From Amazonocrinis nigriterrae CENA67 (lineage in GTDB: Bacteria > Cyanobacteriota > Cyanobacteriia > Cyanobacteriales > Nostocaceae), in assembly GCF_016056305.1 (NCBI RefSeq), contig NZ_JAECZC010000039.1, positions 1 to 49,847 on the forward strand: 49,847 nt of DNA. The letters are read 5' to 3'. This document shows, one piece after another, positions 8,189-18,000 of this stretch. Position 1 is the stretch's first letter, and each line of letters begins with the position of its first letter. A model generated the notes under the pieces. That model saw only the letters and a program-made list of their open reading frames with translations. It ran no database searches and had not been told where the DNA came from. The position numbers and the translations under genes were made by a program.

Positions 8189-11100
8189 CTATTTCACCTT
8201 AGTACGGAAGCGAACAAAACCATAAGAACTAGTTGGTGTACCAGAACTAGTTGCTGGCGGTAGATTGGGTAAATCTGGACTTCTGGTAATATTTACAGCC
8301 ACAGCGCCATTAGTGTTAGCACCACAGTATGAAGGTGTAGCTGGGTCGTTAGCAGGATAAAAACGGCCGCGATCGCTAGTATCTTCTACATTGGTAAGAT
8401 AAACCGTAGGTGTATTAGAACCAACAGCCAAGGCAATACCTTGATCAGCTCCTGCTAAACCACCATCACTAGGACTTTGACCATTAAAAGCAGTGCTAAT
8501 AAAAGCAGTATTGCTAGGAACCAAATCACAGAATTTGACATTAGTAGCATTATTCGGCCCCTTAGAGAGGAAATAGATAGTGTATTCCACCTCATCCCCT
8601 GGCTTCACAGTGCCAGCATTAATTAATCCTCGTAAGTAGCCAGTAGGCCATTTGTCATCGTTATCGTCAGAAGCATAAGGTTCTGGTACATAGTTTGCAG
8701 CATCACTAGGAACGTCGCTACGACCATCTACAATGTCTGTTAAATCTTGATTATTAATGCGCGTGATGCGTTTAATCAACAAAAGCTTTGCATTAGGCGT
8801 AACAGCGCCGTTATTGTTTTCACCTACGCTGGTAATACGACTACCGATAGTATCAGTATCTCTAGTTGGCAAGTAATTTGGACACCTTGCGCTAGCATTT
8901 TTGCTGGTAGTTGCTTCCCAACAAGCACTGCTATTACTATCCTGACCATTTGGAGTCAAGCTGATGGATTGACCATTGCTACTGCCAGCTAAAGAGGACT
9001 GATAGGTATTGTCCCACAGATTCAGAGAACTCAAAGGAGGCGTATTGACTGCGCTACCACTGCCATAGGCAACATAGTCGATAATTTTATTTTGGTTATC
9101 GTACAACCAAACATCATCACCAGAGTTATTGAGTTTAGGAGTCTGTCCCAACCAAGTTTGAAAAGCTGCTCCTGTTGCTTGCTGGTTGGGTTTATTGTTT
9201 CCAATCCAAATCACAGCATATTGTCCTGGTTGTAAAGTTGTACCATTGGGAAACGTATAATTAAACCCGCCAGCACCATCAGTACTATTAGCGATGAGGT
9301 TGCCATCTGCTAGCTTCACACCACTCAAATCTACAGCAGACGAAGAAGCATTATAGAGTTCAATAAACTCATCATTAGTGTCAGCAGAAATAGTAGTATC
9401 TGTTTCGTTATATAGAACTTCGTTAATGATGACTTTGCCTGCTAATGGTGAAACTTGATAATTGAGAGCATTTAATGCTGTGAACAGCGTCGGGTCATCA
9501 TCCCCAGTTTTACTAGGATCATTTCCTAAGTCCACCTTATCGTCAACAATTTGTGAGAAATAATTGCCTACAGTGGGAGAGTTAGTAGTACTACCAGCAG
9601 AGTCTGCATCCGTGAATACTGTACCAACTGTTCCTGTAGGATTATCTGGAGTATTGAACTGTGCGCTTGCTTGGTTACTAATGGAATTGCCACCATTAGC
9701 ATCGTTAATTGTGGCAGTAATCTTAATAATGATGGTATCGCCTACACGCAAAGTACCAGAATTGGTGACAGCACCAGAACCTTTGTAATTAGGATTGAGA
9801 GTGATGTTATTCCCCGCAGTAGCATTTGTAATTGTTGCACTTCCATAGGTTAACTGTGAAGGCAAAGAATCGTAAATAACAAAATTAATTGCATCACTAT
9901 TACCTGGCTTTAGATTTGAATAAGTGATAGTGTATTCGACGGTATCACCCACAGTCACAGTGCCGCTACCATCATTGTCAGCCAGGAAGCGAACAGACTT
10001 GGTTCCTTGCACATTTGCTCGCTTGTCTTGGGTAATCACCAACGGAGTTAGTATTGCTTGACTGGGGAAGTATGTCCAGGTGTCTATCCCCTTAAAATCA
10101 CCATAGTTGCTATTAAACTCATGTTCTCCTGTGGCACTATTTATCCCTCTAGAAGCATTACGGGGATTAGTTGCTCCCGTACCATCTAAATTAATCACTG
10201 CTTTATTGGCAGTGGTGTAATTGCTGTCATTGTAATAAACTGTCGTTGGGCCAATTGCTTGCCCATTTTGATCCGAAATGTTAGGAAATGCACTAGGAGG
10301 GTTTTCCATCGTAATCTTGAACCCCTGAGGATTATTCTCAGCATCCAACATTGGAAAATGATATTCGCCTGCCCTAGTAGTAATTTGAGCATTGTAAGGT
10401 GCATTACTTGGTAGGGGTTGTAGATTTACCCCATTAGCATCCTTGCCATCCCAAAACACCACAGTAGAGTTAGAAGATAGGATGTTTTGTAGCACGCGAT
10501 CGCTACTGGGGTCAAAAATACCATCATTATTAGTGTCAATAATAATTTGATAGCTGCCGCTAGAGCCAGAATTAAAGCTAAAATAGCCACCTACCCCAAC
10601 ATAAGTTTGGTTTCCACTCGCTCCATTTGCTCCAGTAAATTTAAAATTAGTAGGTAGTGCTGGAAGAGTTGCTTGTGTGGCAATCCCCAAGTAATTGAGC
10701 GTTGCATCATCAGGTCGGTTGAAAAAAACTAAATGTGTAATGTTTGTTGCAGTATCGGCAACATTCGGATTTTGGACTTGCACACCCCCATTGAAGATGA
10801 GGTTATTGTTAGGAGAGTTGGCAGAGCGATAAAGAGTGGAACCATCACTGTCAAGATATCCCCGGTTATTAGCAAAAAAGATAAAGCCGTAGGGGTCGAT
10901 TCCATTCATATCGGTTTCATACCGATACCCATCTTTAGTTTGAATATAAAGCTTAGAGTTGAGTGCTATATCAGCAGGAGCGCCGTTTTTACCAGCATTT
11001 CCCCCCATATTCAGGGCGATGTAATTGGTAAACACCCTTCCTTTTTGGGAATTTCCGTTACTATCTCTGACTGTAATATCCCAAGCCGCCACCCCCATAC

Positions 11101-11635
11101 CCTGCGTGTTATCTGTAGGAAATGCTTCCGATGTAGTTTTTGGTAGGGGGTCGCTACCACTGGTTTTAGGCGCATGAAATTCAACTTCGTAAATACCCGT
11201 TTCTGTAGCAGTGAACTTACAAGGTGTATAGCCGCCAACATTAGGTAAAGGCCCTGCTGATTCTTTGGCTATAGTGTCAATAAAGCCGAAGCCAGAAGTC
11301 TGAACATCACACGATCCATTTTGACCTCCAAAGGGACTACTGTAAACAATATCTTGAGTTCCATTAGCGCTACTAGCCACACTAGAGCCAAGATTAACAA
11401 TTTCTCCTTTTTGGACGAAAACCTTAAGCTTTGTTTGTCTAGTAATATTTGCAGTAGTTGAGCTAGACCATTCTATATAAGGTCGATATCCACCATCAGC
11501 AACTAACTCTTTGCTTCCCTCAGCCCAACTAGGTTGTATACCTTGTCCCAACACACACAGAACAAAAGCCAAGCTACCTAGCGTCCTTTTTTGCAGTCTT
11601 CTTTGCGCCTTTGCGCCTTTGCGTGAGCTTTTCAT
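8189..11635 (-). CDS. Exported DUF11 / lamin-tail-domain surface protein
   Basis: A 1148-residue exported protein, last gene of the surface cluster. ATG 11635 is preferred; the longer frame starts at a TTG. The n-region (SSRKGAKAQRRLQKR) precedes a hydrophobic core and a cleavage site near PSWA. Roughly: residues 350-410 hold a FlgD/gliding-type segment (IIIDTNNDGIFD, VVFWDGKDANG). Residues 540-680 are a DUF11 domain (GDTVEYTITYSNLKPG). Residues 730-920 are a lamin-tail domain (IINEVLYNETD, NDEFIELYNASSSAVDLSG). A second DUF11 domain (GDEVEYTIYFLSKGP) lies around 940-1080. No C-terminal anchor or PEP-CTERM is seen. It is likely a large cell-surface or secreted structural protein; partners and function are unknown. 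About 160 bp separate it from the barrel gene upstream. Confidence 0.85.
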   Translation of the reverse strand: MKSSRKGAKAQRRLQKRTLGSLAFVLCVLGQGIQPSWAEGSKELVADGGYRPYIEWSSSTTANITRQTKLKVFVQKGEIVNLGSSVASSANGTQDIVYSSPFGGQNGSCDVQTSGFGFIDTIAKESAGPLPNVGGYTPCKFTATETGIYEVEFHAPKTSGSDPLPKTTSEAFPTDNTQGMGVAAWDITVRDSNGNSQKGRVFTNYIALNMGGNAGKNGAPADIALNSKLYIQTKDGYRYETDMNGIDPYGFIFFANNRGYLDSDGSTLYRSANSPNNNLIFNGGVQVQNPNVADTATNITHLVFFNRPDDATLNYLGIATQATLPALPTNFKFTGANGASGNQTYVGVGGYFSFNSGSSGSYQIIIDTNNDGIFDPSSDRVLQNILSSNSTVVFWDGKDANGVNLQPLPSNAPYNAQITTRAGEYHFPMLDAENNPQGFKITMENPPSAFPNISDQNGQAIGPTTVYYNDSNYTTANKAVINLDGTGATNPRNASRGINSATGEHEFNSNYGDFKGIDTWTYFPSQAILTPLVITQDKRANVQGTKSVRFLADNDGSGTVTVGDTVEYTITYSNLKPGNSDAINFVIYDSLPSQLTYGSATITNATAGNNITLNPNYKGSGAVTNSGTLRVGDTIIIKITATINDANGGNSISNQASAQFNTPDNPTGTVGTVFTDADSAGSTTNSPTVGNYFSQIVDDKVDLGNDPSKTGDDDPTLFTALNALNYQVSPLAGKVIINEVLYNETDTTISADTNDEFIELYNASSSAVDLSGVKLADGNLIANSTDGAGGFNYTFPNGTTLQPGQYAVIWIGNNKPNQQATGAAFQTWLGQTPKLNNSGDDVWLYDNQNKIIDYVAYGSGSAVNTPPLSSLNLWDNTYQSSLAGSSNGQSISLTPNGQDSNSSACWEATTSKNASARCPNYLPTRDTDTIGSRITSVGENNNGAVTPNAKLLLIKRITRINNQDLTDIVDGRSDVPSDAANYVPEPYASDDNDDKWPTGYLRGLINAGTVKPGDEVEYTIYFLSKGPNNATNVKFCDLVPSNTAFISTAFNGQSPSDGGLAGADQGIALAVGSNTPTVYLTNVEDTSDRGRFYPANDPATPSYCGANTNGAVAVNITRSPDLPNLPPATSSGTPTSSYGFVRFRTKVK

Positions 11636-11793
11636 ACTATCAGAGTGCAACGCTAAAATATTTATCTAACCAGGACATTCAAAGATTTCATTAGCTGTTG
11701 TGAGTGCGTAGACACGAAGTGGCTTGTCGTTAGACACCGCCTGCTTTGAGTTTGCCCAAAGTCAGGTAAAATCTAGCATCATCTCTTAACTTC

Positions 11794-14700
11794 CTACTTC
11801 CCCACACCCTTAACTGCTTCCTGCACCGTAGATTCACTTTGCTGTGGTGGCGGAATTTTTTGCTGTCCAAAGCCATCAAATAACTCATTGAGTTTCAGGG
11901 TTAAACCCAAATAAGGGCCGCCTGCGGAACGTGTCCCAGAAAAATCCCGGTCATCGACATTACCAAACACATATCCAGCAGCAAGGCGCAAATTTGGACT
12001 GAGGTAATAACCTGTTTCCACAACAAAACCTGTCTCAGTGTAGTTAGACTGACCAATCCAACGAGCTTCACCCACCAAATCCATGCTGTATCCTAAGCGA
12101 TAAGTAGCCCGCAATTGTGCCAAATTTACTGTACTTGTACCCGCTAAATCGTTAGCCAAGTAAGAAGTACTATTACGCAACGCATACTTTCCGTAAAATT
12201 CCCATTGCCAGTTAGGAGCGTAAATAGCTTCTAAAGCAAAAGTATGGTCTTCAGACCCCGTACCACTACCTAACAAGATAGTGTCAGGAGTGACTGCGGG
12301 ATTTTGGCGATATTCATAACGCAACAAAGCATTAAATTTATCGTCGTTAGGGTCGCGGTAAGCTAAACCCACCTTCAGGTTAACTGTATCTCCCAGCCCT
12401 GTAAGCTTTTGGTTAGAAGAGTTTGCCTGTTGATAACGCACCAAGCCAGTCAAAGCAGGGGAAATTTTACCAGTGGCCGCTGCGGAAATCACGGTGTTAG
12501 AACCACCAGAAGAAGTACGATGTTCATAACGAGCGCTAGCTTGAAACTCTGGATTATCACTATATTCCAGTCCAACGCTGTAGCTATCGCCACCCTCAAA
12601 ACCGATCGCAGAAGCAGATTGACCAACGGCAAAGGGTTGGGCATATTGTTGACCTGCTCCTGTCCGTCCCAAGAAGTTGCCAAAAATATGTTCATAAGCC
12701 AAATTCAACCGCAAGCCAGGAGCAATAGTCCAACGATTATTCAAACCAATTGCTCCTTGAGTAGTTAGTTGATTTGCACCTCCTAAAATTGTGTAACGAC
12801 CAGTCAAGGTAGTATCGCGCCCCAGTTTGTGTTCGCCGTTGACACTTAAGCTGGTAATCGAATTACCATCATACTGGCCGCTAGTATAAAATTGTTGGGC
12901 AAGACTGATATTAACACCAGGTATTGCTGCCCAATTCAAGCCTAAGACGGTACGGTCTGGATAGACGCTATCCTTTTCGGAAGATAAAGTTAGCTCATTT
13001 TGGGCTTGAAAAGTTAAATTTTTAGCGATGGGAACAGTAAAACGCGATCGCAACTGATCAGAAGTACTACTGAGGGCGTTGGTAGCGATACGGTCTTCCC
13101 GATCACGATGAATCCAATCCACATCAACAGTAGCTTTACCTAAGCGTTGTTGAATTCCCGCAGAAATCGTGGTCAGTGAATTATCAACTTTGCTCCCTGG
13201 TATGGCCTCAGAACGCGGTGCAAATAGTTCTTCAAAAGTATCTAGCGGTTGTGGTGCAATACCAAAATTGTCTTCGTGGTCGTATTGCACCCGCAAATTC
13301 GTAGTTGAGGTCAATTTACCTGTAAGCTGCGCTCCATAACGAGTTTGTCCTGGTACAAAGCTGATAGTGGCATTATTAGCAAAACCTGTATCGGCATAAC
13401 GATAATAGGCACGACCTTGAATACCATTGGCAATTTTACCCTCGGCTTCCAAACGGTAAGCTTCACCACTTACCTTTCCCATCACGTTGGAATCATTAGT
13501 GGAATGAGCATATTCTGCGATTAACTTGCCGTTGTCACCCAAAGCTATCAATGCATCTGCACCGTAGAGTTGAAAGTCACGCACCCCTTGGTTTTCTTGC
13601 ACAAAAGTAGCTGCTAACCAGCTTTCCTGGTTGAGAGTGCGAGAAAGATGATATTGCAAGCGACCAGCAAAGATATTACTGTCAGAGTTTTCACTATCGT
13701 ATTGATAACTAACTACAATCCGGCGTACTAAGACTTGTCCGGCTTCGTCTATATCGGTGCGGAGGATAGGTTCACGGAATAATAAAGTGCCGCGATCGTA
13801 ATCGATTTCGTAGTCTGAGCCTCGGCTTAGCTGTTTACGTTCCAGTACAGTACCAGGACGATTCAGTTCTTCTAACTCAATAAAGACATTTTCACTACCT
13901 CCAACCAATAGCCGACGAGAGAGGAAGTAGTAGCCACTGGTGCCATCAGGAGCAATGGTATCGCGTTGAAAACCTTCTAGATGGTCGCCATAGAAACCTG
14001 TAAATTGTAAATTACCCAAGTTATAGTTAGCTTTAAAACCGTGGAGTTGACGCGTAATAGAAGTAAATTGCTGTGAAGAGCGGGCAAACTCCTCAGTATC
14101 ATAGTCACCCCACATGGCATAATCAGGTGCGGCTCCAGGGATGTTAGTAGAACGCTCAAAACGTGCAAATACACTGTCAATGGAAGGTGTGACAACATCA
14201 ACTTTCGAGCTATCACCGTAGACAGGATAGTTGCGATCGCTAAATTGCTGAGTTCTAAATAGGCGATTATCGCAATTACAATCTTCGTTCAGGTTGCGAG
14301 AACTATTGTAAGCACCAGTAAATAACCACTCTCCAAGAGTACCCGTAGCAAATACCGCTGAGTGGAAATCTAATTGCGTTCTGGTATCTTTGTCAGAACG
14401 CAAGAAATCGCGGAAACTACCGTAGTAATCTGTACCTCTAGCGCCCAAACGTAAATCCACTACCCCAGTCACTAAACTAGGACGCAACGCTGTTTCAAAT
14501 TGCAGTTGAGTAAAGGCTTCTAAATCATTAGCGATTGCCCGAATTCGCACAGTTTGCGCCTTCAAATCTGATCGCAAAGTAGCTGTGAATTGTCCATTAC
14601 GGGCTTCTACTTGGTATCCTGGTTGATCGGGTTTGAAATCTGGTTCAACAAACTCTCCAGCAGTCGATATTAAAGTGACAACAGCATCTTGGTTAGAACG

Positions 14701-15522
14701 ATTACCATTGCGATCTATAAGTTGACCCCGAACTGTAGCTGTAGAACGTCCATCAGCCGGGATACGAGCTTCAACCGTTTCTAGTGTTAGTTGCTGCAAT
14801 CCTCCCCGTACTGCTACCCGCACCGTTACAGAAGGCTCTGCTCTTCCTACCACTTGGGCAGAAATGATGTTTTCACCTTCTTGTAAAGAGACGCCATACC
14901 ATGTCTGCGTTACTAACTTCTTACTGGCATCACTTTCTGTTCGTCCAACTAAAGAAGGGTCTACCACAACACCATTTACTTTCAGTTCTACCTGATTACC
15001 AGCCGGGAATTGTACTATCACCGTGGTAGCTGGTACGTCGATCACGCTGTCAGCTGTTGGTGTCAGAATTTTGATTACTGTTGAACTTGGGGAAGCCTCC
15101 GTATTTTCTTTAGCCTCATCACCCTTGCTCTGTTTTGCCGCTATTTTGCGTAAGCCTCTGGGCAACTCGGCAGAATTTTCTGGTTGGAATGGTTGTATTT
15201 TAGTTGAGGAAGCTGTATCAGCTATTTTTCTTAAGCCTCTTGGTAACTGTGTATCAATTGCTGGTTGAAACGGTTTTATTTGCTTTCCAAGGGCATCTGG
15301 TACAGACTTCTCGCTCTGCATTTTCCTATCAGCAGCTAGTTTAGATTCCACTGTCTTTTGAGTATGAATGGTGTTAGTCTCAGCTTGACTTATCTGAGTC
15401 TGTGGGTTGTCTTTGACTTCAGCATCGGCTATGACAGGATACAAAACAAAGCTGATGGCTCCTGCCATAGCTCCCATCAACTTCAGGTTAAAAGTAGTTG
15501 CACGGTGCATCCTGGATTTCAT
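11794..15522 (-). CDS. Ig-domain plus outer-membrane beta-barrel protein of the surface cluster
   Basis: A 1242-residue protein, the likely membrane platform of the cluster. Residues 1-34 look like a signal peptide. A polar linker follows with two copies of a 20-residue motif (82-101, 109-128; PFQP...LPRGLRKIA). Residues about 150-345 are Ig-like/invasin-type (VEARIPADGRSTATVRGQLI). From about 365 to 1220 the protein alternates polar/aromatic strands typical of a large outer-membrane barrel, with GSDYEIDYDRGTLLFREPI and a last strand GGPYLGLTLKLNELF. A 25-residue Q/P-rich tail follows. The Ig part precedes the barrel, unlike intimin. The start ATG overlaps the stop of the upstream gene by 4 bases (ATGA), so the two are translationally coupled; GGAG lies 11 bases upstream. 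Transport or display of the DUF11 proteins is my inference. Confidence 0.82.
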   Translation of the reverse strand: MKSRMHRATTFNLKLMGAMAGAISFVLYPVIADAEVKDNPQTQISQAETNTIHTQKTVESKLAADRKMQSEKSVPDALGKQIKPFQPAIDTQLPRGLRKIADTASSTKIQPFQPENSAELPRGLRKIAAKQSKGDEAKENTEASPSSTVIKILTPTADSVIDVPATTVIVQFPAGNQVELKVNGVVVDPSLVGRTESDASKKLVTQTWYGVSLQEGENIISAQVVGRAEPSVTVRVAVRGGLQQLTLETVEARIPADGRSTATVRGQLIDRNGNRSNQDAVVTLISTAGEFVEPDFKPDQPGYQVEARNGQFTATLRSDLKAQTVRIRAIANDLEAFTQLQFETALRPSLVTGVVDLRLGARGTDYYGSFRDFLRSDKDTRTQLDFHSAVFATGTLGEWLFTGAYNSSRNLNEDCNCDNRLFRTQQFSDRNYPVYGDSSKVDVVTPSIDSVFARFERSTNIPGAAPDYAMWGDYDTEEFARSSQQFTSITRQLHGFKANYNLGNLQFTGFYGDHLEGFQRDTIAPDGTSGYYFLSRRLLVGGSENVFIELEELNRPGTVLERKQLSRGSDYEIDYDRGTLLFREPILRTDIDEAGQVLVRRIVVSYQYDSENSDSNIFAGRLQYHLSRTLNQESWLAATFVQENQGVRDFQLYGADALIALGDNGKLIAEYAHSTNDSNVMGKVSGEAYRLEAEGKIANGIQGRAYYRYADTGFANNATISFVPGQTRYGAQLTGKLTSTTNLRVQYDHEDNFGIAPQPLDTFEELFAPRSEAIPGSKVDNSLTTISAGIQQRLGKATVDVDWIHRDREDRIATNALSSTSDQLRSRFTVPIAKNLTFQAQNELTLSSEKDSVYPDRTVLGLNWAAIPGVNISLAQQFYTSGQYDGNSITSLSVNGEHKLGRDTTLTGRYTILGGANQLTTQGAIGLNNRWTIAPGLRLNLAYEHIFGNFLGRTGAGQQYAQPFAVGQSASAIGFEGGDSYSVGLEYSDNPEFQASARYEHRTSSGGSNTVISAAATGKISPALTGLVRYQQANSSNQKLTGLGDTVNLKVGLAYRDPNDDKFNALLRYEYRQNPAVTPDTILLGSGTGSEDHTFALEAIYAPNWQWEFYGKYALRNSTSYLANDLAGTSTVNLAQLRATYRLGYSMDLVGEARWIGQSNYTETGFVVETGYYLSPNLRLAAGYVFGNVDDRDFSGTRSAGGPYLGLTLKLNELFDGFGQQKIPPPQQSESTVQEAVKGVGK
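15139..15279 (-). repeat. Duplicated LPRGLRKIA motif inside the barrel gene
   Basis: Encodes residues 82-128 of the barrel protein: two 20-residue copies, IKPFQPAIDTQLPRGLRKIA and IQPFQPENSAELPRGLRKIA, spaced 27 residues apart. They lie in the presumed periplasmic linker between signal peptide and Ig domain. Confidence 0.85.
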
Positions 15523-17048
15523 TTCTTGACTTGCTCCAATGAAGTGGGGGTGACTCCAAAGTTCATACGTACCAAGCCACCAGGCTCTAAACGCACCAAG
15601 CGAGATTGGCTATTGCGTTCGCGGAATTTTCGGTTGGGAGCTAGGGTGTAGCCAGGGACACTAGTAAGGTCTAATACGCCTGTGTGGCTTCCTGGTAAGA
15701 CATTGGCTACAGAGAACAAACCATTGGGATCTGTGGTAATACGGTTACCGTCCTCTAGATAAATCACTGCATTGGCAACTCCAGGTTCACCAGGCTGCTG
15801 TTCGCCATCGAAGTTTTTATCCACAAACACGCGACCAATAATGGTGCCGCAATCAGAAACAATACCCGGTCTAATTTTTAACTGGTGGGTTGCAGGGCCG
15901 TCTTTGACGCTAAAACGATTGTCAGATCGAAGTGCATTGACGATCGCACTATTGCGACCAGTACCGCGTTGGGAATCGTTCGTTAGTTGAGCTGCATAAG
16001 CAATATTCAGTACTTTCTCGGTTGGAATATTTATATTGGTGCGGAATGTGACTGTATTGCCACTACGTTCTGAGGTAATGGTCACTTGTTGACCGTCTAT
16101 CTCTCCCCGCACAGATTTAGCTAGGAAGTTGAATCCTAAAGGTAAGTTGTCGGTGATAACAACATTGTTCAAATCAGTATCAGCCAAATTTCTCACCGAT
16201 AGGCGGTAGATGACCGTATCACCAGGTTCAGCAGTAGCGCGATCGCCTGTTTTGACAAGTTGCACTTGATTGGTTTGACACAGATTTGTGGTTAACTCAA
16301 AGGCTACTAAGTTTAGTCCTACTAATTCCGCATTGGGAACTAAAACAACTGTGCCTTGCAGTCTGGTTTCACCTTGGAGACTAATTGGTTGACCATCTAA
16401 AGAAGAAGCAACATATTGGATAACACTATTATTCGTGCCAGTATTGCCAATAATTTCAATCTTGATCCGCCGTTGCTGGTAGATCGAGTTTCCTGGTGGA
16501 TTAATTACCAAAATATATGTTTTACCTGGATCGGTTTGACCCTTATTTGGATCGAGTAGAAAGTTATAGACACCAGCTGGATTATTTGTAATAAAGTAGG
16601 GATTACTATTTTCAATATTTGGCGATTTGCCGCCAGGAATATTGTTATTAGGAATATCAGGTAACTCTGTGCGAGTTAGAGAAGCCAATTGTCCTAATTC
16701 TGTTCCTGTGGGGTCGCCAGGGTTAGGTTCGTAGACGCCAACTGAAAAACCTGTATAGTCAGGTAAGACCGTACCCGCACAGCCTAAAATTCGTCCTATT
16801 GGGTCAACTAATGGATTAGGATTCAGGTTAAGTTGGCTAGAAGCTCCTTGATATTGAGCATCAGTGGCAGGATCTGTATAAGTATAAGTAGCTTGATTCG
16901 TAATGTTTAATGTAGATTGACTTTGTTGCGCTTGTACTGGCACAGATATATTGGTTTGCAGCAAACTTCCCAGCAGAACAGCCACTGTTAACCTCTGGCG
17001 CAACCTACTCATACTAGTTATCTGCTTTCGTTTTTGAGGACGGATCAC
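15519..17048 (-). CDS. Exported DUF11 plus SdrD/Cna-B domain protein
   Basis: A 509-residue exported protein. The GTG at 17048 is supported by AGAGGAGAT about ten bases upstream; an internal ATG at 17012 lacks one. Signal peptide: RLTVAVLLGSLLQTNISVPV, with cleavage near VQA. The N-terminal part (STLNITNQATYTYTDPATDA) is the usual opening of cyanobacterial DUF11 proteins. A DUF11 domain lies at about 260-385 (PGDTVIYRLSVRNLADTDLN). It is followed by an SdrD/Cna-B-type domain at about 395-500 (IIGRVFVDKNFDGEQQPGEP, TDPNGLFSVANVLPG). The stop overlaps the barrel gene start by 4 bases, so the two products are probably made in fixed proportion and may work together. No sortase or LPXTG signal was seen. 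Confidence 0.85.
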   Translation of the reverse strand: MIRPQKRKQITSMSRLRQRLTVAVLLGSLLQTNISVPVQAQQSQSTLNITNQATYTYTDPATDAQYQGASSQLNLNPNPLVDPIGRILGCAGTVLPDYTGFSVGVYEPNPGDPTGTELGQLASLTRTELPDIPNNNIPGGKSPNIENSNPYFITNNPAGVYNFLLDPNKGQTDPGKTYILVINPPGNSIYQQRRIKIEIIGNTGTNNSVIQYVASSLDGQPISLQGETRLQGTVVLVPNAELVGLNLVAFELTTNLCQTNQVQLVKTGDRATAEPGDTVIYRLSVRNLADTDLNNVVITDNLPLGFNFLAKSVRGEIDGQQVTITSERSGNTVTFRTNINIPTEKVLNIAYAAQLTNDSQRGTGRNSAIVNALRSDNRFSVKDGPATHQLKIRPGIVSDCGTIIGRVFVDKNFDGEQQPGEPGVANAVIYLEDGNRITTDPNGLFSVANVLPGSHTGVLDLTSVPGYTLAPNRKFRERNSQSRLVRLEPGGLVRMNFGVTPTSLEQVKK

Positions 17049-17301
17049 TTAACTCATCTCCTCTGAATGCCATCTTATTTGTCAAAAAAAGCATTTTTGT
17101 AAACAGTAAAAATACATAGATATTGAATTGCCTTCCCCTTTAATAGGGAAGGGTGAGTTATATTTATCTTTCGTGTTTAATCCAACAGAGAACCGCCACA
17201 GCACAATACAATTCAGTCAAACTCTTCCTTTCTTCTGTGCGTGTTCTCTGCGCCTTTGCGGTAACCTGCGGCAAGCTGCTACGCGTCTACATTAAAAAGA
17301 T
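17049..17301. other. Spacer with hairpin inside the surface cluster
   Basis: A 253-base gap. CCTTCCC (17131-17137) pairs with GGGAAGG (17146-17152). A CTCTGCGCCTTTGCG repeat at about 17245-17260 is shared with 28750 and with the start of the lamin-tail gene. No gene is seen. Confidence 0.55.
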
Positions 17302-17865
17302 TTACCGCACTTGAGTTTCATAAGTCGCTTTGACTGTAGTCTTCATCGCTACTGATGGCAGCTGTAAGCGAATGTTGGTATAAGCACTTGCTGGTGCTGG
17401 TTGAGTTTCTACTGTGCCGTTGGGGAGAGTAACTTTAACAGTGGGATTTTCTACAAAAGTGCGTCCGCCATCGATACTGTAACTAATCTTGGCATTGTTA
17501 GTCACATTGATAGATTTCAGCACGTATCCCATTCCTTTGGGAACAGGCTGATTTAGAGTCAGATTCTTAACTGGGCGATCGCTGTTATTCTCTGCTTTTA
17601 AGGTATAGCGTAACACATCTTTGGGTTGCACCACAGCTTCACCTTGCAAAGCTTGCCATTTCTGAATTTGCTTACCCTGCTGATCTTGTTTCACCACTTG
17701 CTTTTCTGCTTCTAGGCGTAGCTGTATTTGTGGTTGACTTTTGATATTCTGGGCAGTTGCGCTTCCAGACTGCCATAAAGAAGCCAATCCTGGCATTTGG
17801 CTAATTAATGAAACTGTAGCAACTAAAGCGATCGCTCCCACACCTGTAATATAAACACTCTTCAT
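17302..17865 (-). CDS. Small exported DUF11-like protein
   Basis: A 187-residue exported protein. The ATG at 17865 is chosen because AGAGGTGATC, a near-perfect match to the 16S 3' end, lies just upstream; the open frame extends to 17904 without such a site. An N-terminal hydrophobic segment (VYITGVGAIALVATVSLISQ) is followed by a Q/K-rich stretch. One DUF11-like fold comes next: PKDVLRYTLKAENNSDRPVK, LNQPVPKGMGYVLKSI, ISYSIDGGRTF. It ends with PSVAMKTTVKATYETQVR. The single compact domain and the strong ribosome site suggest a highly made small subunit of the surface system, but that is inference. Confidence 0.78.
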   Translation of the reverse strand: MKSVYITGVGAIALVATVSLISQMPGLASLWQSGSATAQNIKSQPQIQLRLEAEKQVVKQDQQGKQIQKWQALQGEAVVQPKDVLRYTLKAENNSDRPVKNLTLNQPVPKGMGYVLKSINVTNNAKISYSIDGGRTFVENPTVKVTLPNGTVETQPAPASAYTNIRLQLPSVAMKTTVKATYETQVR

Positions 17866-18000
17866 TTGATCACCTCTAGAAATTTCCCAAATTTTGCTTT
17901 TCAATTGCGGAAACTACTTAAATATTCGGCATAATCAATTTCAGTTTTTGCTTTGCCCTATGCCCGATCCTCACGAGTATATTTACTTCCGTCCAGCTTC

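Noticed and set aside
8747-11241. Several open frames opposite the lamin-tail and barrel genes
   Set aside because: They are antisense to genes with clear domains and signal peptides, and have no domain or ribosome site of their own.
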